Source: Trichomonas vaginalis G3
Lineage: Eukaryota > Parabasalia > Trichomonadida > Trichomonadidae
DNA: 64,000 nucleotides
NCBI RefSeq assembly: GCF_026262505.1
Contig: NC_067205.1
Coordinates: forward strand, 10,292,001-10,356,000
Direction: 5' to 3'
Positions 1 through 9,087 of this stretch are shown piece by piece. Each line of letters opens with the position of its first letter. Within the stretch, counting starts at the first letter, position 1. A model generated the notes under the pieces. It saw nothing but the letters and a program-made list of their open reading frames with translations, did not search any database and had not been told where the DNA came from. A program made the translations under genes and the position numbers.

Positions 1-361
1 TTAAAGTACTTGGGTTATGTTCTGCTACAAACTTTTGTAAAACTCTTAACACTTCACGAGTTCCTTTATTTTTCATTGGATATGCATATGCTTTACGAGT
101 GTTAACATTAATGAAGATGAGGAATGGGTTATGTCCTCCTTTTCTGCTTTGAATGAGAGTGTCAAATTGGTATGCGTCAGGAGTGTTGGAGTAAATTGGT
201 AAAAAGTAGTCGTAAGGGTTTATTTTTGTTTGATGTACAACATTTTTGTCAAAGAACCTTTTCACTTCAGCTCTGTTAGTAAATCCCCAACTCTTTGCAG
301 CTTCATTGAACTTCTTAAATGACCTCCATGGATGTTGTTCGAATACTTCTTTCAAGCTCAT
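1..361 (-). CDS. Polinton integrase, N-terminal part (cut by window edge)
   Basis: This is the start of a retroviral-type (rve) integrase, which would insert the element into chromosomal DNA. It matches the first ~120 codons of the integrase at 47924-49009 in copy C. The start codon is at 359-361, next to the tail of the fibre gene, as in copy C. Only the N-terminal portion is inside the window. The identification rests on that match and on the rve signature of the copy C protein. Confidence 0.85.
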   Translation of the reverse strand, partial: MSLKEVFEQHPWRSFKKFNEAAKSWGFTNRAEVKRFFDKNVVHQTKINPYDYFLPIYSNTPDAYQFDTLIQSRKGGHNPFLIFINVNTRKAYAYPMKNKGTREVLRVLQKFVAEHNPSTL

Positions 362-401
362 TTATGTAAAGTTAAAGATTTTATTCAAGGCTCAAGCGCG
401 T

Positions 402-3353
402 TCATTGAACGCGGTACCATGCGAATATAGTCACAAATGGTGGCATATAATCTGCACCCGAGCCTGTTGGATTTGTTGTGAAAGTGTGTGAATGATTTCC
501 TGTGGTTCCACAGAAAATACCTGCGCTTGAATCTACTGGGTCACTTGAAATATCATATCTATTCATTCCCTGTCTATCCGAACCTGCTGCAAGATTTGTA
601 TAACCTCTTTGTTATTGAATGTGAATGACTACCTGTTGTGTTTGTCGTTCCTGTATGAGTGTGCGGTGGAAGGTTTGCTTCTTTAATTTTTTCGAACCTC
701 CTGTTTGCTTTGAATATCTATCACAGTATAAGAATTTATCTACAATCTGCTTCCACGTACCAAAGCCCAGAACTGTTGCTGGATTTGTTGAATTCATTGA
801 CGTATAAATAGAGCCTATAGGATATAATGTTTGAAGTATTTCAGTCTTTAATGTTTGAAGCTCTGTTTTGTCTGCTTTCTTATCTAACATTGCTGGTAGT
901 TCATATGCTTCAAAATTTCTGGCATGATCTTCAATATTCCTGCAACTGTTATCTAAATTGTTTAGTGTATCTTTTACGCTTGTACTCGGATTCTCTAAAG
1001 GTGCACTTGAACCCAAATCATAGTTCAATATTATGTCGTCTGCTCTAACAGTAGTGAAGGATTTATGTGTATGGTTCTTGTCAGCTTTACTGTCTAACAT
1101 TGCTGGTAGTTCATGTGTTTCAAAGTTTCTGACATGACCTTCAATGTTCATACATTTACTATTTAAGGAGTTTAGTGTATCTTTTACGCTTGTACTTGGA
1201 TTCTCTAAAGGTGCACTTGAACCAAATCATAGTTCAATATTATGTCGTCTGCTCTAACAGTAGTGAAGGATTTATGTGTATGGTTCTTGTCAGCTTTACT
1301 ATTTAATGTAGCTTGAAGTTCATTTATATCGGAGATGTGTTTATGAGATTTCAAAACTTTGTTCGTTGCGTCGAGTTCAACTTTGTCAGCTTTACTTTTA
1401 ATAGCATCTTCAAACGTTATTTTTGCCTTAACTCTCAAAGTAAATCTTGGTTCAACTAATACACCGTTAACATTGAAAGTAGAGGCATAAATTTCACCGG
1501 TATAACCAAATGCTTCTGGTGCTTTAGCTACATCATACTGTACAGTACAGCTTATGTCATAACCTTTAGCACGAATGTATTTATATCTTCTTTCATTAAC
1601 ATTTTTTGTCTTCGCTTCATCACTTCGTGTTAAATATCCATGGTAGTCCGTTATAATCTGTTCGTCTGAAGTTATATAATGAACGTGGTTCTTGACTTTA
1701 TCACTCAGAGCTAAAAGCTCATTTTTGTCTGCTTTTTCGGCTAATTTCTCATTAACATCATTCACTTCTAATTCAACTCTTCCGCCAGAACTCTTATTAT
1801 CATTAATCTTTTTCATTAATTCAGTAATTACGTCATAAAGACTATATTCTGTTTTCGGTTTTGTAAATAATGAGTCAAAATTTCTTTTCATCATTACATC
1901 GCTGACATTAATGATATCACCAATTCCTTTTTCATTTATTCTCTTCATTAATTCTGCAATAATGACGAATATATAATCTGTTAATTTATTCTCTTCATCG
2001 AGGGTTATAGAATGTTTTGAAATTGAATCATTAACTCCTCTAAATAAATCAATAACTTCAGGATACACGTTTTTAATGTCTCGAATAACCCGACCAGTAT
2101 CCTGTTGTTCATGTTCTTCGTTCCCGTCGTTACGTGGTTTTATATCTCTAACCATCATCAACGCAGCCATAACCGGAGGGTTTGTTGCTATCTGTTCGAA
2201 AATCCGTCCGTTATGTACGGTATATCTAAATAATTTCTTTGTGTTTGTTAAAACATTTGAAACAAGTCTTTTAAAACCATCTACAAAATTTCCTGTTTCA
2301 CCTAATGTTCTTGCAGCATTTACAAGCTCACCCATTCCCGCTTTTGACCCCAAAAACGTCCATATTGCATTTATTTCACTTGTATAGTTGTCCATTCAGC
2401 GAAACTAACACCCGCATTCGCTAAGCTGAAAATGAAATTCAGTGGATCGAACTTAATTCCACCTTCTTTTTCAATTTCAACGAACTCACTAACATGAGAT
2501 TTTAAGTATTCTTTCGTTAAAATTGTTTTCCCCGATGTTATGTCATTAACGAAACTATCACCGTCAAAAGTTAACGAATTCAATTTCGTCGTTGATGCTT
2601 TTATTTCATACACCGCTTTATCGATAGTTTTTGGCTCACCTTCTTTAGAAGCATATGAAACATTAATGATGAATTATATGTATTCGTGAATGAATTAAAA
2701 TCAATGATTTTCATTAATGACGCCTTTAATGATTCATTTACTGTCGAATCCCTTAAAGTAATTAATGAACTGTCATTTATGAAAGGTACACTGCAAACCG
2801 TCGAGTTTGGATCAAATGCTGTAGTTGGTGCAGGAATATTAATGATATAAGTCATTAAATCATTAAGTGACGCAAATAATGTTGTCGTTTTTGATTTAAT
2901 TTCTTTAGCATCTGTTATATATGGTAATTTTATTTCTGTAGTTTCTGAATTAAAGATATTCGCTAAAATGTTTTGTAAACTGTTTGGAACAGCTGTGTAA
3001 ACCGTTGAATCCGGAACTCTTACGATTTTACCGTCCTTAATAAAAGGCATTGCACATGGTGTAGTGCTTGGGTCAAATCTTTTTGGGTTATGATTCAACA
3101 TATATTCTAATGCTTCATAAACAGACCTATATACGGTTGTATTATCTTTTTCAATAATTTCACCGTCCTTTATAAACGGCATAGTACATGGAGTTAAAAT
3201 AGGGTCAAACTTTTCATAGTCCTTCCATGTTATGTATTTCTCAGTATTTCCATCAGTGATAACAATATATTTGTCAGTAAGTGTGAGAGAGTATTGACCA
3301 AAATATAAACGTTTAGCTCTGTCAGCTTCATACGCATATGCAGCAATACTCAT
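402..3353 (-). pseudogene. Polinton fibre-like protein with phage-collar tip (broken)
   Basis: This corresponds to the 994-residue protein at 49050-52034 of copy C. It would be a virion surface fibre. The N-terminal part carries repeats built around the words FDP..TPC.MPFI.DG. The middle has coiled-coil-like stretches with repeated ADKNHTH words. The C-terminal part has the YPIGSIYTS...FGTW signature of phage tail-collar and tail-fibre tips. The region is broken at about four or five places. It lies between the integrase and a divergently read gene starting at 3371, and the two share a short AT-rich intergenic segment. Confidence 0.85.
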
Positions 3354-3370
3354 ATTTTAATGAGAATAAA

Positions 3371-4147
3371 ATGTTGTTCTATTTGCAAAGTACAGACCCA
3401 AACGAATACGGGACAGTAAAGCTACAAACAAACTTAGGTCTACAGAATGAGGCGCTTGCATTCAGAATGGTTGACTTCAATACTATCGCTTCATTCGTTA
3501 TAACAGACGAAACAGATTTCATGGAGATTGAAATAGATGGAAAGAAGCACGAAATAAGATTTCACAATAATGTAGAATATAAGATGGAAACATTAGCTGG
3601 AGTGTTAAATGCTCTCATAAATACTACAATAAACAAGGATAACGAAGAAAACTTAATGAATGTTAAACTTATTGCAGGAGTTTTGAAGTTCAGTTATGCG
3701 AAGGAGTTTAAGATACCAAGAATGAGTCATAGAGTACAACTTCTTTTGGGTGCATACCATATGACATTTCCTTTGAAAAGTGTTGACAAAACGATTGAGA
3801 TGAAATCTGTTCCATACGTATGTTATGGCAACTGTTTGTACATTGAGTTTAAAATAGCTAATGTCACAGGCATTTCAGGAGTTAATAGTAAAGGTTCAGT
3901 AGAATATAAGTCTTTCTGTTATGCAGTCAATTCAATGTTCATTCCAAACGTTCCTGTCATAGCAACTCATTTAGGTAAATGGGTTCGCATTAGTCCTCAT
4001 AATTTGAAAGACATGCAATTCAGACTTGTTGACTTTCAAGGAGAGCCTGTAGAACTGAAGGCACCAGTGCGAATGACTGTTGAAGTTGACTTTTTAGAAA
4101 ATATTAAATGCAACAGCTTACAAGAGAACTCAGAGCTAAAAATATAA
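3371..4147 (+). CDS. Polinton protein, candidate minor capsid/penton-like (259 aa)
   Basis: This looks whole. I chose the start at 3371 (MLFYLQS...) because the copy C orthologue at 52052 begins there and a TTTAATGAGAATAAA leader precedes it. The protein is predicted to be rich in beta strand. It is distantly similar to the 19411-20100 region of block B, including a shared ending of the type PV.L..P..MTVE. Its conservation in both Polinton lineages and its beta-rich make-up would fit a minor capsid or penton protein, but that is inference. It overlaps the next small gene by about 40 bases in another frame. Confidence 0.7.
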   Translation: MLFYLQSTDPNEYGTVKLQTNLGLQNEALAFRMVDFNTIASFVITDETDFMEIEIDGKKHEIRFHNNVEYKMETLAGVLNALINTTINKDNEENLMNVKLIAGVLKFSYAKEFKIPRMSHRVQLLLGAYHMTFPLKSVDKTIEMKSVPYVCYGNCLYIEFKIANVTGISGVNSKGSVEYKSFCYAVNSMFIPNVPVIATHLGKWVRISPHNLKDMQFRLVDFQGEPVELKAPVRMTVEVDFLENIKCNSLQENSELKI

Positions 4148-4350
4148 AGTATGAATGTTATGTATTAGGTCATGAACTTTGGTTGTTGCTGTTTGATGAA
4201 ACAAATGAGTTAGTTATGTCAGTCAAGAGAACAGAAAAATATTGTGTTAGTGAAAACTGCACCAAGTCAATAAGATTAGGTTTGCATTATGAAGATGAGT
4301 TCGATACTGTTGAAGAAGTTTTGGATAGATATTACAAATTGCTAACTTGA
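4108..4350 (+). CDS. Small conserved Polinton protein (80 aa)
   Basis: An 80-codon ORF that overlaps the tail of the preceding gene and is conserved at 52789-53058 in copy C. The protein starts MQQLTRELRAKNIKYECYVL and is rich in acidic residues near its end (EDEFDTVEEV). It is weakly similar to the small ORF at 19169-19357 in block B, which occupies the same relative place. The copy C version carries a 30-bp GC-hairpin insert that is absent here. No known family is recognised. Confidence 0.65.
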   Translation: MQQLTRELRAKNIKYECYVLGHELWLLLFDETNELVMSVKRTEKYCVSENCTKSIRLGLHYEDEFDTVEEVLDRYYKLLT

Positions 4351-4367
4351 AATTTTTTTTGACTGAC

Positions 4368-4400
4368 GGCGCAAAGCGCCAAGATGGGCTCAAAGAGCCC
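4368..4400. repeat. Paired GC-rich hairpins
   Basis: Two adjacent perfect stem-loops: GGCGCaaaGCGCC (4368-4380) and GGGCTCaaaGAGCCC (4386-4400). They lie just after the 80-aa gene, between converging genes. Copy C has no such pair at the equivalent place (53055), so this is a presence/absence difference between otherwise near-identical elements. The pair belongs to the same family as those at 7344, 45912, 50751 and 52921. Confidence 0.85.
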
Positions 4401-4431
4401 TCCTGACTGCTTTAATTTACTAAAACATATT

Positions 4432-5025
4432 TCAAAAAAGTTTATATTCTGTTGAAAGTTTTGTATACTCGTTCGAATATTTATACTTAAACTCAACTCC
4501 TGTAGTTCCTGGTGTTTCAATGATGCGGATGTTACCTATTTTCATGAATAGTGGAGTTTGACCACAGCATTCGATTTCAGGGTCGAGATAGTCAATGACA
4601 CATTGTTTCCCTGTTATTCGTGAGATAACATTTTCAAGGTCCTCCTTTGTTAGAATTATTTGGTTCTTACTTATAAGATTTGTCAAAAGCTTCTTATCGT
4701 CTTTGAGTAAAATTGTTTGGTATAACTGAAGAAGGTAATGGTCTACGTTATCTGAAGGATTTGTTTGAACATTTGTGTAAGGGTTGTCGTTGGCTTCTCT
4801 TGAAAGAATTTGGTCCAGTGGTGGATACTCTAACTTAACATCTGATGTAGCGTTAGCGTTTGAAGCTGAGTTTAAATTCACGGATTTCAGCTCTGGTTCT
4901 GGTTCTTTCAAACACTCTGAACTATAGTTTTTTATGACAATATTGTTTGTCGTTCGTGAGTCAACATTTGATGTTGGTTCAATTGGAACATTAACGGCAC
5001 CAGCTAAGATGGATTTGCTTCTCAT
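4432..5025 (-). CDS. Conserved Polinton protein (197 aa), unknown function
   Basis: This looks whole in copy A. The N-terminal half is low in order, with many N, S, E and P residues. The C-terminal half has a conserved segment around DPEIECCG followed by beta-type sequence. The block B protein at 18581-19162 shares this segment (EPDIACCG) and the overall plan, so the gene is an old Polinton component. It is divergent with the gene starting at 5051, sharing a ~25-bp AT-rich spacer. The role is unknown; it may be structural, given its place among capsid-associated genes. Confidence 0.65.
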   Translation of the reverse strand: MRSKSILAGAVNVPIEPTSNVDSRTTNNIVIKNYSSECLKEPEPELKSVNLNSASNANATSDVKLEYPPLDQILSREANDNPYTNVQTNPSDNVDHYLLQLYQTILLKDDKKLLTNLISKNQIILTKEDLENVISRITGKQCVIDYLDPEIECCGQTPLFMKIGNIRIIETPGTTGVEFKYKYSNEYTKLSTEYKLF

Positions 5026-5050
5026 TTCATATAGAATAAAAACCTTTTAT

Positions 5051-5452
5051 ATGTATGAAATGAACAATATACTCGACAAGGGTTTGAATGTAAAGCTAAC
5101 GAATGAAAATATTGTTGAATTCACTGAGACAGGAGCTGTGTATAAAGATGTAGAACTACTGAACAAAAGAGCTAAGGGAAGAAGCAGGAACATGAACAAA
5201 GGGTGGAAGCCTATAAAAATTTATGTCAATGATGGCTCGGGAGGTTCAAACATAAAGTATGCAGAAAGTTATAGAGTTTATGCTCTCAAAGGTGAAAAGC
5301 CTTCATTTAAGAACAGCTATTCTAACGCATATCCTCAAAAGCTAACGGATGGGGAAGTGGATGATATGAATGACAGCAAAAATATTAACAGAAATGGCGA
5401 CAGAGATGCATGGAATTTGTTTACCATCAGTCAATTGAAGGTTAAACGTTAA
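5051..5452 (+). CDS. Conserved Polinton protein (133 aa), unknown function
   Basis: I chose the internal start at 5051 (MYEMNNILDKG) because upstream codons would run back through the divergent gene that starts at 5025. A TTTTAT box also lies just before 5051. The protein is basic and has a central RSRNMNKGWKPIK segment. It overlaps the end of the ATPase gene by four bases, tail to tail. The copy C counterpart is at 53692-54091. No family is recognised. Confidence 0.6.
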   Translation: MYEMNNILDKGLNVKLTNENIVEFTETGAVYKDVELLNKRAKGRSRNMNKGWKPIKIYVNDGSGGSNIKYAESYRVYALKGEKPSFKNSYSNAYPQKLTDGEVDDMNDSKNINRNGDRDAWNLFTISQLKVKR

Positions 5453-6336
5453 AACAATGTTGGTCGTTCCCATGGAATATTTTTGACTTTAATGGTATTA
5501 GTCATGATATGAATCTCAAGGTATGAACGAGGAGAGATGAGAGACTTATATGCTTCCCAAATTTCTTCAAAAGGTAATGTTATACCTGATTGTTTCCAAA
5601 TGAGTTCAATATCATAGCGTGAGAAACCTTGAAAGATAACGAAGTCAGTTATGAGACGTTTTATGTTTAAAGCTAAAAACCTCCATGTTTGCATAAGTAT
5701 TGCTACAGTTAAATGGTAATGTCTGACTTTAGTAATGATGTTAGCTAATGGTGAGTCTGGTTTTGACACTAAACCTTTTCCGGCGAAGTCGTCACAAACT
5801 AATAAAGTGTTTGATGGATATTTTTTGAAGGGGTATTTTGAAAGTTTTGACAGAATGTAGTTTGTAAGTCGTTTCATATCGTAAACTCCTGAGTATTGAC
5901 GTAAGTGGTGTTTGTCAATAATTCTTTCCATCTCCTCAGAAGTCTTTTGCATTCCTGACTGTATAAATTCAACGATGGCATAATATTTCCTCTTACGTCG
6001 AATGTAACGTTGAAGAAATTCAATGAGTTCACTGTCTGGAACTTTAACGACAGAGGCTTGAACTTTTGACATAAATGTTTTCGCTGTTGAGTCCATAGAG
6101 TCTGAAGTTGCTGATATAATGATTTGGTCATAGTAAGAGTCATTTCCTAAACGTTCTGTTATGAGTATATGACGAATGAGGTTAAATGTCTTACCTGAAC
6201 CCATCTTTCCACAATAGAAATAAACACCATTTGAACAGAACTCATAGTCCTTACTGAAAGGAAGAATAAGAGAAGAGTTAAGTTTGTCTGTAGTTTCATT
6301 CATGTCTTCATCTACGTCATGTATTAAATGCTTCAT
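5449..6336 (-). CDS. Polinton packaging ATPase (FtsK/HerA type)
   Basis: This would pump element DNA into capsids using ATP. A Walker A motif, GKMGSGKTFN, lies near residues 43-52, and a Walker B-like LLVCDDFAG near residues 178-186. Downstream there is a sensor-type segment (VAILMQTWRFL). The length (295 aa) fits the A32-like ATPases of Polintons and large DNA viruses. It looks whole here. It starts head to head with the gene at 6353, and the 17-bp gap holds an AT-rich TTTTATCTCCATTAAAA that could serve both directions. Confidence 0.9.
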   Translation of the reverse strand: MKHLIHDVDEDMNETTDKLNSSLILPFSKDYEFCSNGVYFYCGKMGSGKTFNLIRHILITERLGNDSYYDQIIISATSDSMDSTAKTFMSKVQASVVKVPDSELIEFLQRYIRRKRKYYAIVEFIQSGMQKTSEEMERIIDKHHLRQYSGVYDMKRLTNYILSKLSKYPFKKYPSNTLLVCDDFAGKGLVSKPDSPLANIITKVRHYHLTVAILMQTWRFLALNIKRLITDFVIFQGFSRYDIELIWKQSGITLPFEEIWEAYKSLISPRSYLEIHIMTNTIKVKNIPWERPTLF

Positions 6337-6352
6337 TTTATCTCCATTAAAA

Positions 6353-7234
6353 ATGCAAGTCAGAAATATTCAGAACATAGCACCGAGTCTAACTGACAAG
6401 AGTATAAAGATATACTATGAACATGTTATGATGAAACCAACCAAAATTCAAGAAAGTCAGTATACTTATGAATATCCAAGACACTGGGTAGAGTATGTAG
6501 GAGGTGAGAAAGCTATTGAAATCAGACAGGTTCGAAGTATTCCAGCAGGAAGAACAATATTATTGAAGAACTTTAATGTTTTGAGATATAATGATGAAAC
6601 AAAGAAGCAAGATAGTTTTCCTGTTGCTGTGTATGTGAACTTAGATACAGGAGATGACATGAAAGTTTTTAATACAAAGCTTCAAACGGTGGTGAGAGAA
6701 CAACTGACTGCGGAAGGACATCCATTACCTTCAGAAGTTACCATAGCATATAATTTTGAAACAAACTCAATAGATTTTAAAGTCATCTCTGCAAAGAAGT
6801 CAGGTTTTACATTTAATGAAGCAGATGTATATTCGAATGAAAACTTCAAAGCTATTGCATGGTTAGATAATGACGATTGCTTTAAGAAAATATTTAAATT
6901 CAGTGACTCAACGATGTCAATAGATGACCTTCGTGGAATGTTACCATCGACGTTTACAGTAGAAGGTTCAGCAGGATTGCTTACAAGATTGTCAATTGGT
7001 GGTATTTGGTCTCGTGAGAACATTGTTATAAAATCCAGTATAAGTGAATTTGCTGAAGAATCTATATTATGTCTTTCAAACTACATGTATTCGCCGCCGA
7101 AGCATTATAGTATAACAAACTTTGTCAGTAAGTTTAACATAAGACTTGTCGAACCTTCTTCAATGAAAGATGTTGTGCTACCCAAAGACGGAAAGGATGG
7201 ACTCATTATTGAGATGATTTTAATAGCATATTAA
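6353..7234 (+). CDS. Conserved Polinton protein (293 aa), structural candidate
   Basis: I chose the start at 6353 (MQVRNIQNIAPSL), because the upstream in-frame extension would run into the ATPase leader. The protein has mixed alpha/beta composition, no membrane segment and no motif I recognise. It is nearly identical to the copy C counterpart at 54990-55870. It sits between the ATPase and two short downstream genes that follow with almost no spacing. This arrangement suggests a late, virion-related transcription unit. A minor capsid role is possible but not shown. Confidence 0.6.
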   Translation: MQVRNIQNIAPSLTDKSIKIYYEHVMMKPTKIQESQYTYEYPRHWVEYVGGEKAIEIRQVRSIPAGRTILLKNFNVLRYNDETKKQDSFPVAVYVNLDTGDDMKVFNTKLQTVVREQLTAEGHPLPSEVTIAYNFETNSIDFKVISAKKSGFTFNEADVYSNENFKAIAWLDNDDCFKKIFKFSDSTMSIDDLRGMLPSTFTVEGSAGLLTRLSIGGIWSRENIVIKSSISEFAEESILCLSNYMYSPPKHYSITNFVSKFNIRLVEPSSMKDVVLPKDGKDGLIIEMILIAY

Positions 7235-7457
7235 ATGAGCTTGTTCTTGAAGGTCATTCATGAAAATAACTGTTGTAGAAGATGTTAGCAATTGTTCAGA
7301 CATTTTGAAGCGTATAGATGATATAAGAAATAAGTTAGATAGACCGCAAAGCGGTGAGGGCGAAGCCCGTGAGAACGCTTATGTTTCATTGACTTTCTCC
7401 AGTAACGAGAACTTTTATGAGATAATATTGAAGAGAGATGATTTTAATATGGTGTAA
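7235..7457 (+). CDS. Small Polinton protein region containing a GC hairpin pair
   Basis: A short coding region matching 55871-56095 of copy C. It carries VVEDVSNCSDILKRIDD, and an embedded PQSGEGEARE stretch is encoded by a GC-hairpin pair (7344-7368). The hairpin pair is present in both copies, so it predates their split. The gene follows the 293-aa gene directly and is followed directly by the next start at 7458. Function is unknown. Confidence 0.5.
7344..7368. repeat. Paired GC-rich hairpins inside a coding region
   Basis: CCGCaaaGCGG (7344-7354) and GGGCgaaGCCC (7358-7368), separated by TGA out of frame. They translate in frame within the small gene at 7235-7457. The same pair is at 55982-56006 in copy C. 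Base composition stands out sharply against the AT-rich surroundings. Confidence 0.85.
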
Positions 7458-7985
7458 ATGGTAGCTTGGGCAGCTTTAGGCGCAATGGGAACAAAAGCAT
7501 TAGCATTTGGAGCAAAAGCACTTGGAGCTTATGACGCAGTAAATAAAATGAGTGGAGGAAGGGTTTCGAAGACATTAGATGCAAATAAAGGGAAGATTGG
7601 AGGCTGGGTTGCAAAGAAGTTAAGATTAAATAAAATAGGGCTCATAAATAAAGCATCCAATTTGGTTGCGACTGAGTCAGAAAATGCTTTAGGAAAGGAC
7701 GATGAGTTTGCAAAACACGCAAAAGACTTTAATGACCAGATGAAAGGTGAAACAATGCATTTAAATAGAGTCGATGGAACTAAAGAAAATGTTTCTTCTC
7801 CACCAGTAGTTCTTCCGTATGGTCCCTATGGAATGTATGGAAACCCTTACGAAAGACCATTTGACCCATTGACTGGTGGAAGTAACTGGTATCATTACGG
7901 ACGAAGAAGAAAGACAGTCAAGTTGGAGACAGACGTGAAGAAAGCAACTAAAAAGAAACCAAGGAAGAGAGTTATAAAGCAATGA
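7458..7985 (+). CDS. Polinton basic, Ala/Gly-rich protein (175 aa)
   Basis: This looks whole. The N-terminal ~40 residues are Ala/Gly-rich and hydrophobic (LGAMGTKALAFGAKALGAYD), and the C-terminal end is strongly basic (KKATKKKPRKRVIKQ). A small hydrophobic start plus a basic tail resembles small minor virion or DNA-associated proteins such as the adenovirus pVI/pX group. No homology is proven, so that is only an analogy. The start codon follows the stop of the preceding gene directly. The copy C counterpart region, 56098-56610, is broken. Confidence 0.6.
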   Translation: MVAWAALGAMGTKALAFGAKALGAYDAVNKMSGGRVSKTLDANKGKIGGWVAKKLRLNKIGLINKASNLVATESENALGKDDEFAKHAKDFNDQMKGETMHLNRVDGTKENVSSPPVVLPYGPYGMYGNPYERPFDPLTGGSNWYHYGRRRKTVKLETDVKKATKKKPRKRVIKQ

Positions 7986-7991
7986 ATTCAA

Positions 7992-8040
7992 CAGGGTAGA
8001 AAAGAGGTTAGAAATCGGGTTAGATCTAACCTTCTACCCT
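7992..8040. promoter_or_regulatory. Intergenic palindrome with half-site repeats (GGTTA type)
   Basis: The core GGTTAgatcTAACC is flanked by matching half-sites (GAGGTTAG upstream) and closed by an outer AGGGTAGA...TCTACCCT stem. It occupies exactly the place where copy C has the AGGTGA/TCACCT version (56616-56664). The structure is therefore kept while the sequence differs. It lies between the stop of the 175-aa gene and the terminal-repeat gene, which would fit a terminator or a protein-binding site. Confidence 0.65.
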
Positions 8041-8116
8041 AAATTTATTTTTGTGCTATGTTTTCATACGTGTGAGGGTGGTGATATCATTAGCTTTTAA
8101 GTTTATTTTTATATAA

Positions 8117-8401
8117 ATGACAGAACAAAAGCAACTCATACAAATCGAAAAATATAACAAACATACATTTAAACATTTATTCTTCCTTCCTGAGTATAAC
8201 ATGTTCTTTACACTTCATCCTAGACCAGTTGACTATACATTGACTGTGTATAAAGATTGTCATGGTAGTTTTATAAAAACTTATGATGATGAAGGTAAGT
8301 TAACAAGACTATGCATTTCAAAACTTGAGAAACTTTATGACTTCAAGTATGACTACAATAGGGTTAACATTGACGATGAAGATATAGAAGAAAATTTATG
8401 A
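8117..8401 (+). CDS. Terminal-repeat-encoded Polinton protein (94 aa)
   Basis: A 94-residue protein (MTEQKQLIQIEKYNKHTFKH...) ending in an acidic tail (DDEDIEENL). Its coding region lies wholly inside the terminal inverted repeat, so each complete element carries two copies, as seen in copy C. It differs from the copy C protein at about 19 of 94 residues, while the two copy C versions are identical. The start is preceded by TTATTTTTATATAA. No known family. Its place in the repeat suggests an early or replication-related role, but this is a guess. Confidence 0.7.
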   Translation: MTEQKQLIQIEKYNKHTFKHLFFLPEYNMFFTLHPRPVDYTLTVYKDCHGSFIKTYDDEGKLTRLCISKLEKLYDFKYDYNRVNIDDEDIEENL

Positions 8402-8607
8402 GAACGTTTATTTTTTCATTAGTGAGTTCGTTAGTGAGGTGAAATGGTTGGTGGCTTTGTAAATATTTAAGGTTGAGTTAGTGTTGTCGTTTGTGTTGTA
8501 AAATATACGTTAACGGTTTTGTAAAGTGTCGAATTCACATATAATAGGTAAGGTGGAACGCAGTGCCACAGTACCCAACTAAGCCATACTAACTATTTCA
8601 AACGTTT

Positions 8608-8931
8608 CTATTGTTTTGTTTGACCACAGGGAAAGGCCCAGTGGTCATGTATCACAGCAAGAGCTTTGATTTGGTCGTAGGGATTGACCCTACGACCTTT
8701 CTTGCCTTTAGGCAATGGGATATTCTGTAAGCTAAATTGATTTTGTAAAAAAGATTTTGAAACATCTAAATATTTGAAATCATTTGATTGAAGGGTTGGG
8801 GCGATGGAAACATGGGTGCAAGCTTCTTCCCATGTCATTTTACCTTCTTCAATCTGATTGGAAATACCAATTAGGTAAATTCGATCGGCATACCCTTTGT
8901 AAGGATTCATTCTAATGAAGTACGTTAACAA
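8608..8931 (-). pseudogene. ORF of unknown family cut by the Polinton insertion
   Basis: A 107-codon ORF with an N-terminal, helix-rich segment (NPYKGYADRIYLIGI, EEACTHVSIAPTLQ) and a basic segment KGKKGRRVNPYDQIKALAV. Its C-terminal end falls 14 bp from the end of Polinton copy A, so the original gene was probably split by that insertion. The other part would lie beyond the left end of copy A. The pattern, with a possible helix-turn-helix, recalls the N-terminal part of a transposase, but I do not recognise the family. Confidence 0.4.
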
Positions 8932-9087
8932 TCAAAATATTCTATAAGTGTCTAGTATGGAATTCAAAAGAATAAAGAAAATGGTAACGTAAATAAACGT
9001 ATTATGAAATAATTTATAATTAAAATGAAAAAAAAGAAAAAATAATAAGTAAAGTGACTGGAAATGAAAATTAAAATCAGTGTACAG

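Larger units (their letters stand above)
1..8594. mobile_element. Maverick/Polinton copy A, right-hand part
   Basis: The whole stretch is collinear with 48648-57266 of copy C, at high identity by eye, and it ends in the same terminal motif, CCATACTAACT. Its left portion lies outside the window, so polymerase and capsid genes are not seen. Visible parts, in order: integrase start, fibre, a capsid-associated protein, several small genes, packaging ATPase and a gene inside the terminal repeat. The element is broken at about five places, mostly in the fibre gene, while most other genes look whole. The close match to copy C points to a recent insertion. The bases after the end (ATTTC) would be one copy of the target duplication, but the other end is not available to confirm it. 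Confidence 0.93.
7990..8594. repeat. Right terminal inverted repeat of copy A
   Basis: Homologous to the terminal repeats of copy C (34740-35425 and 56586-57266) but visibly more diverged from them than the rest of the element is. It holds the palindrome at 7992, the 94-aa gene, and TTAGTGAG-type short repeats near 8415-8440. It ends in GTAAGGTGGAACGCAGTG...CCATACTAACT. The partner repeat lies outside the window. Confidence 0.8.
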
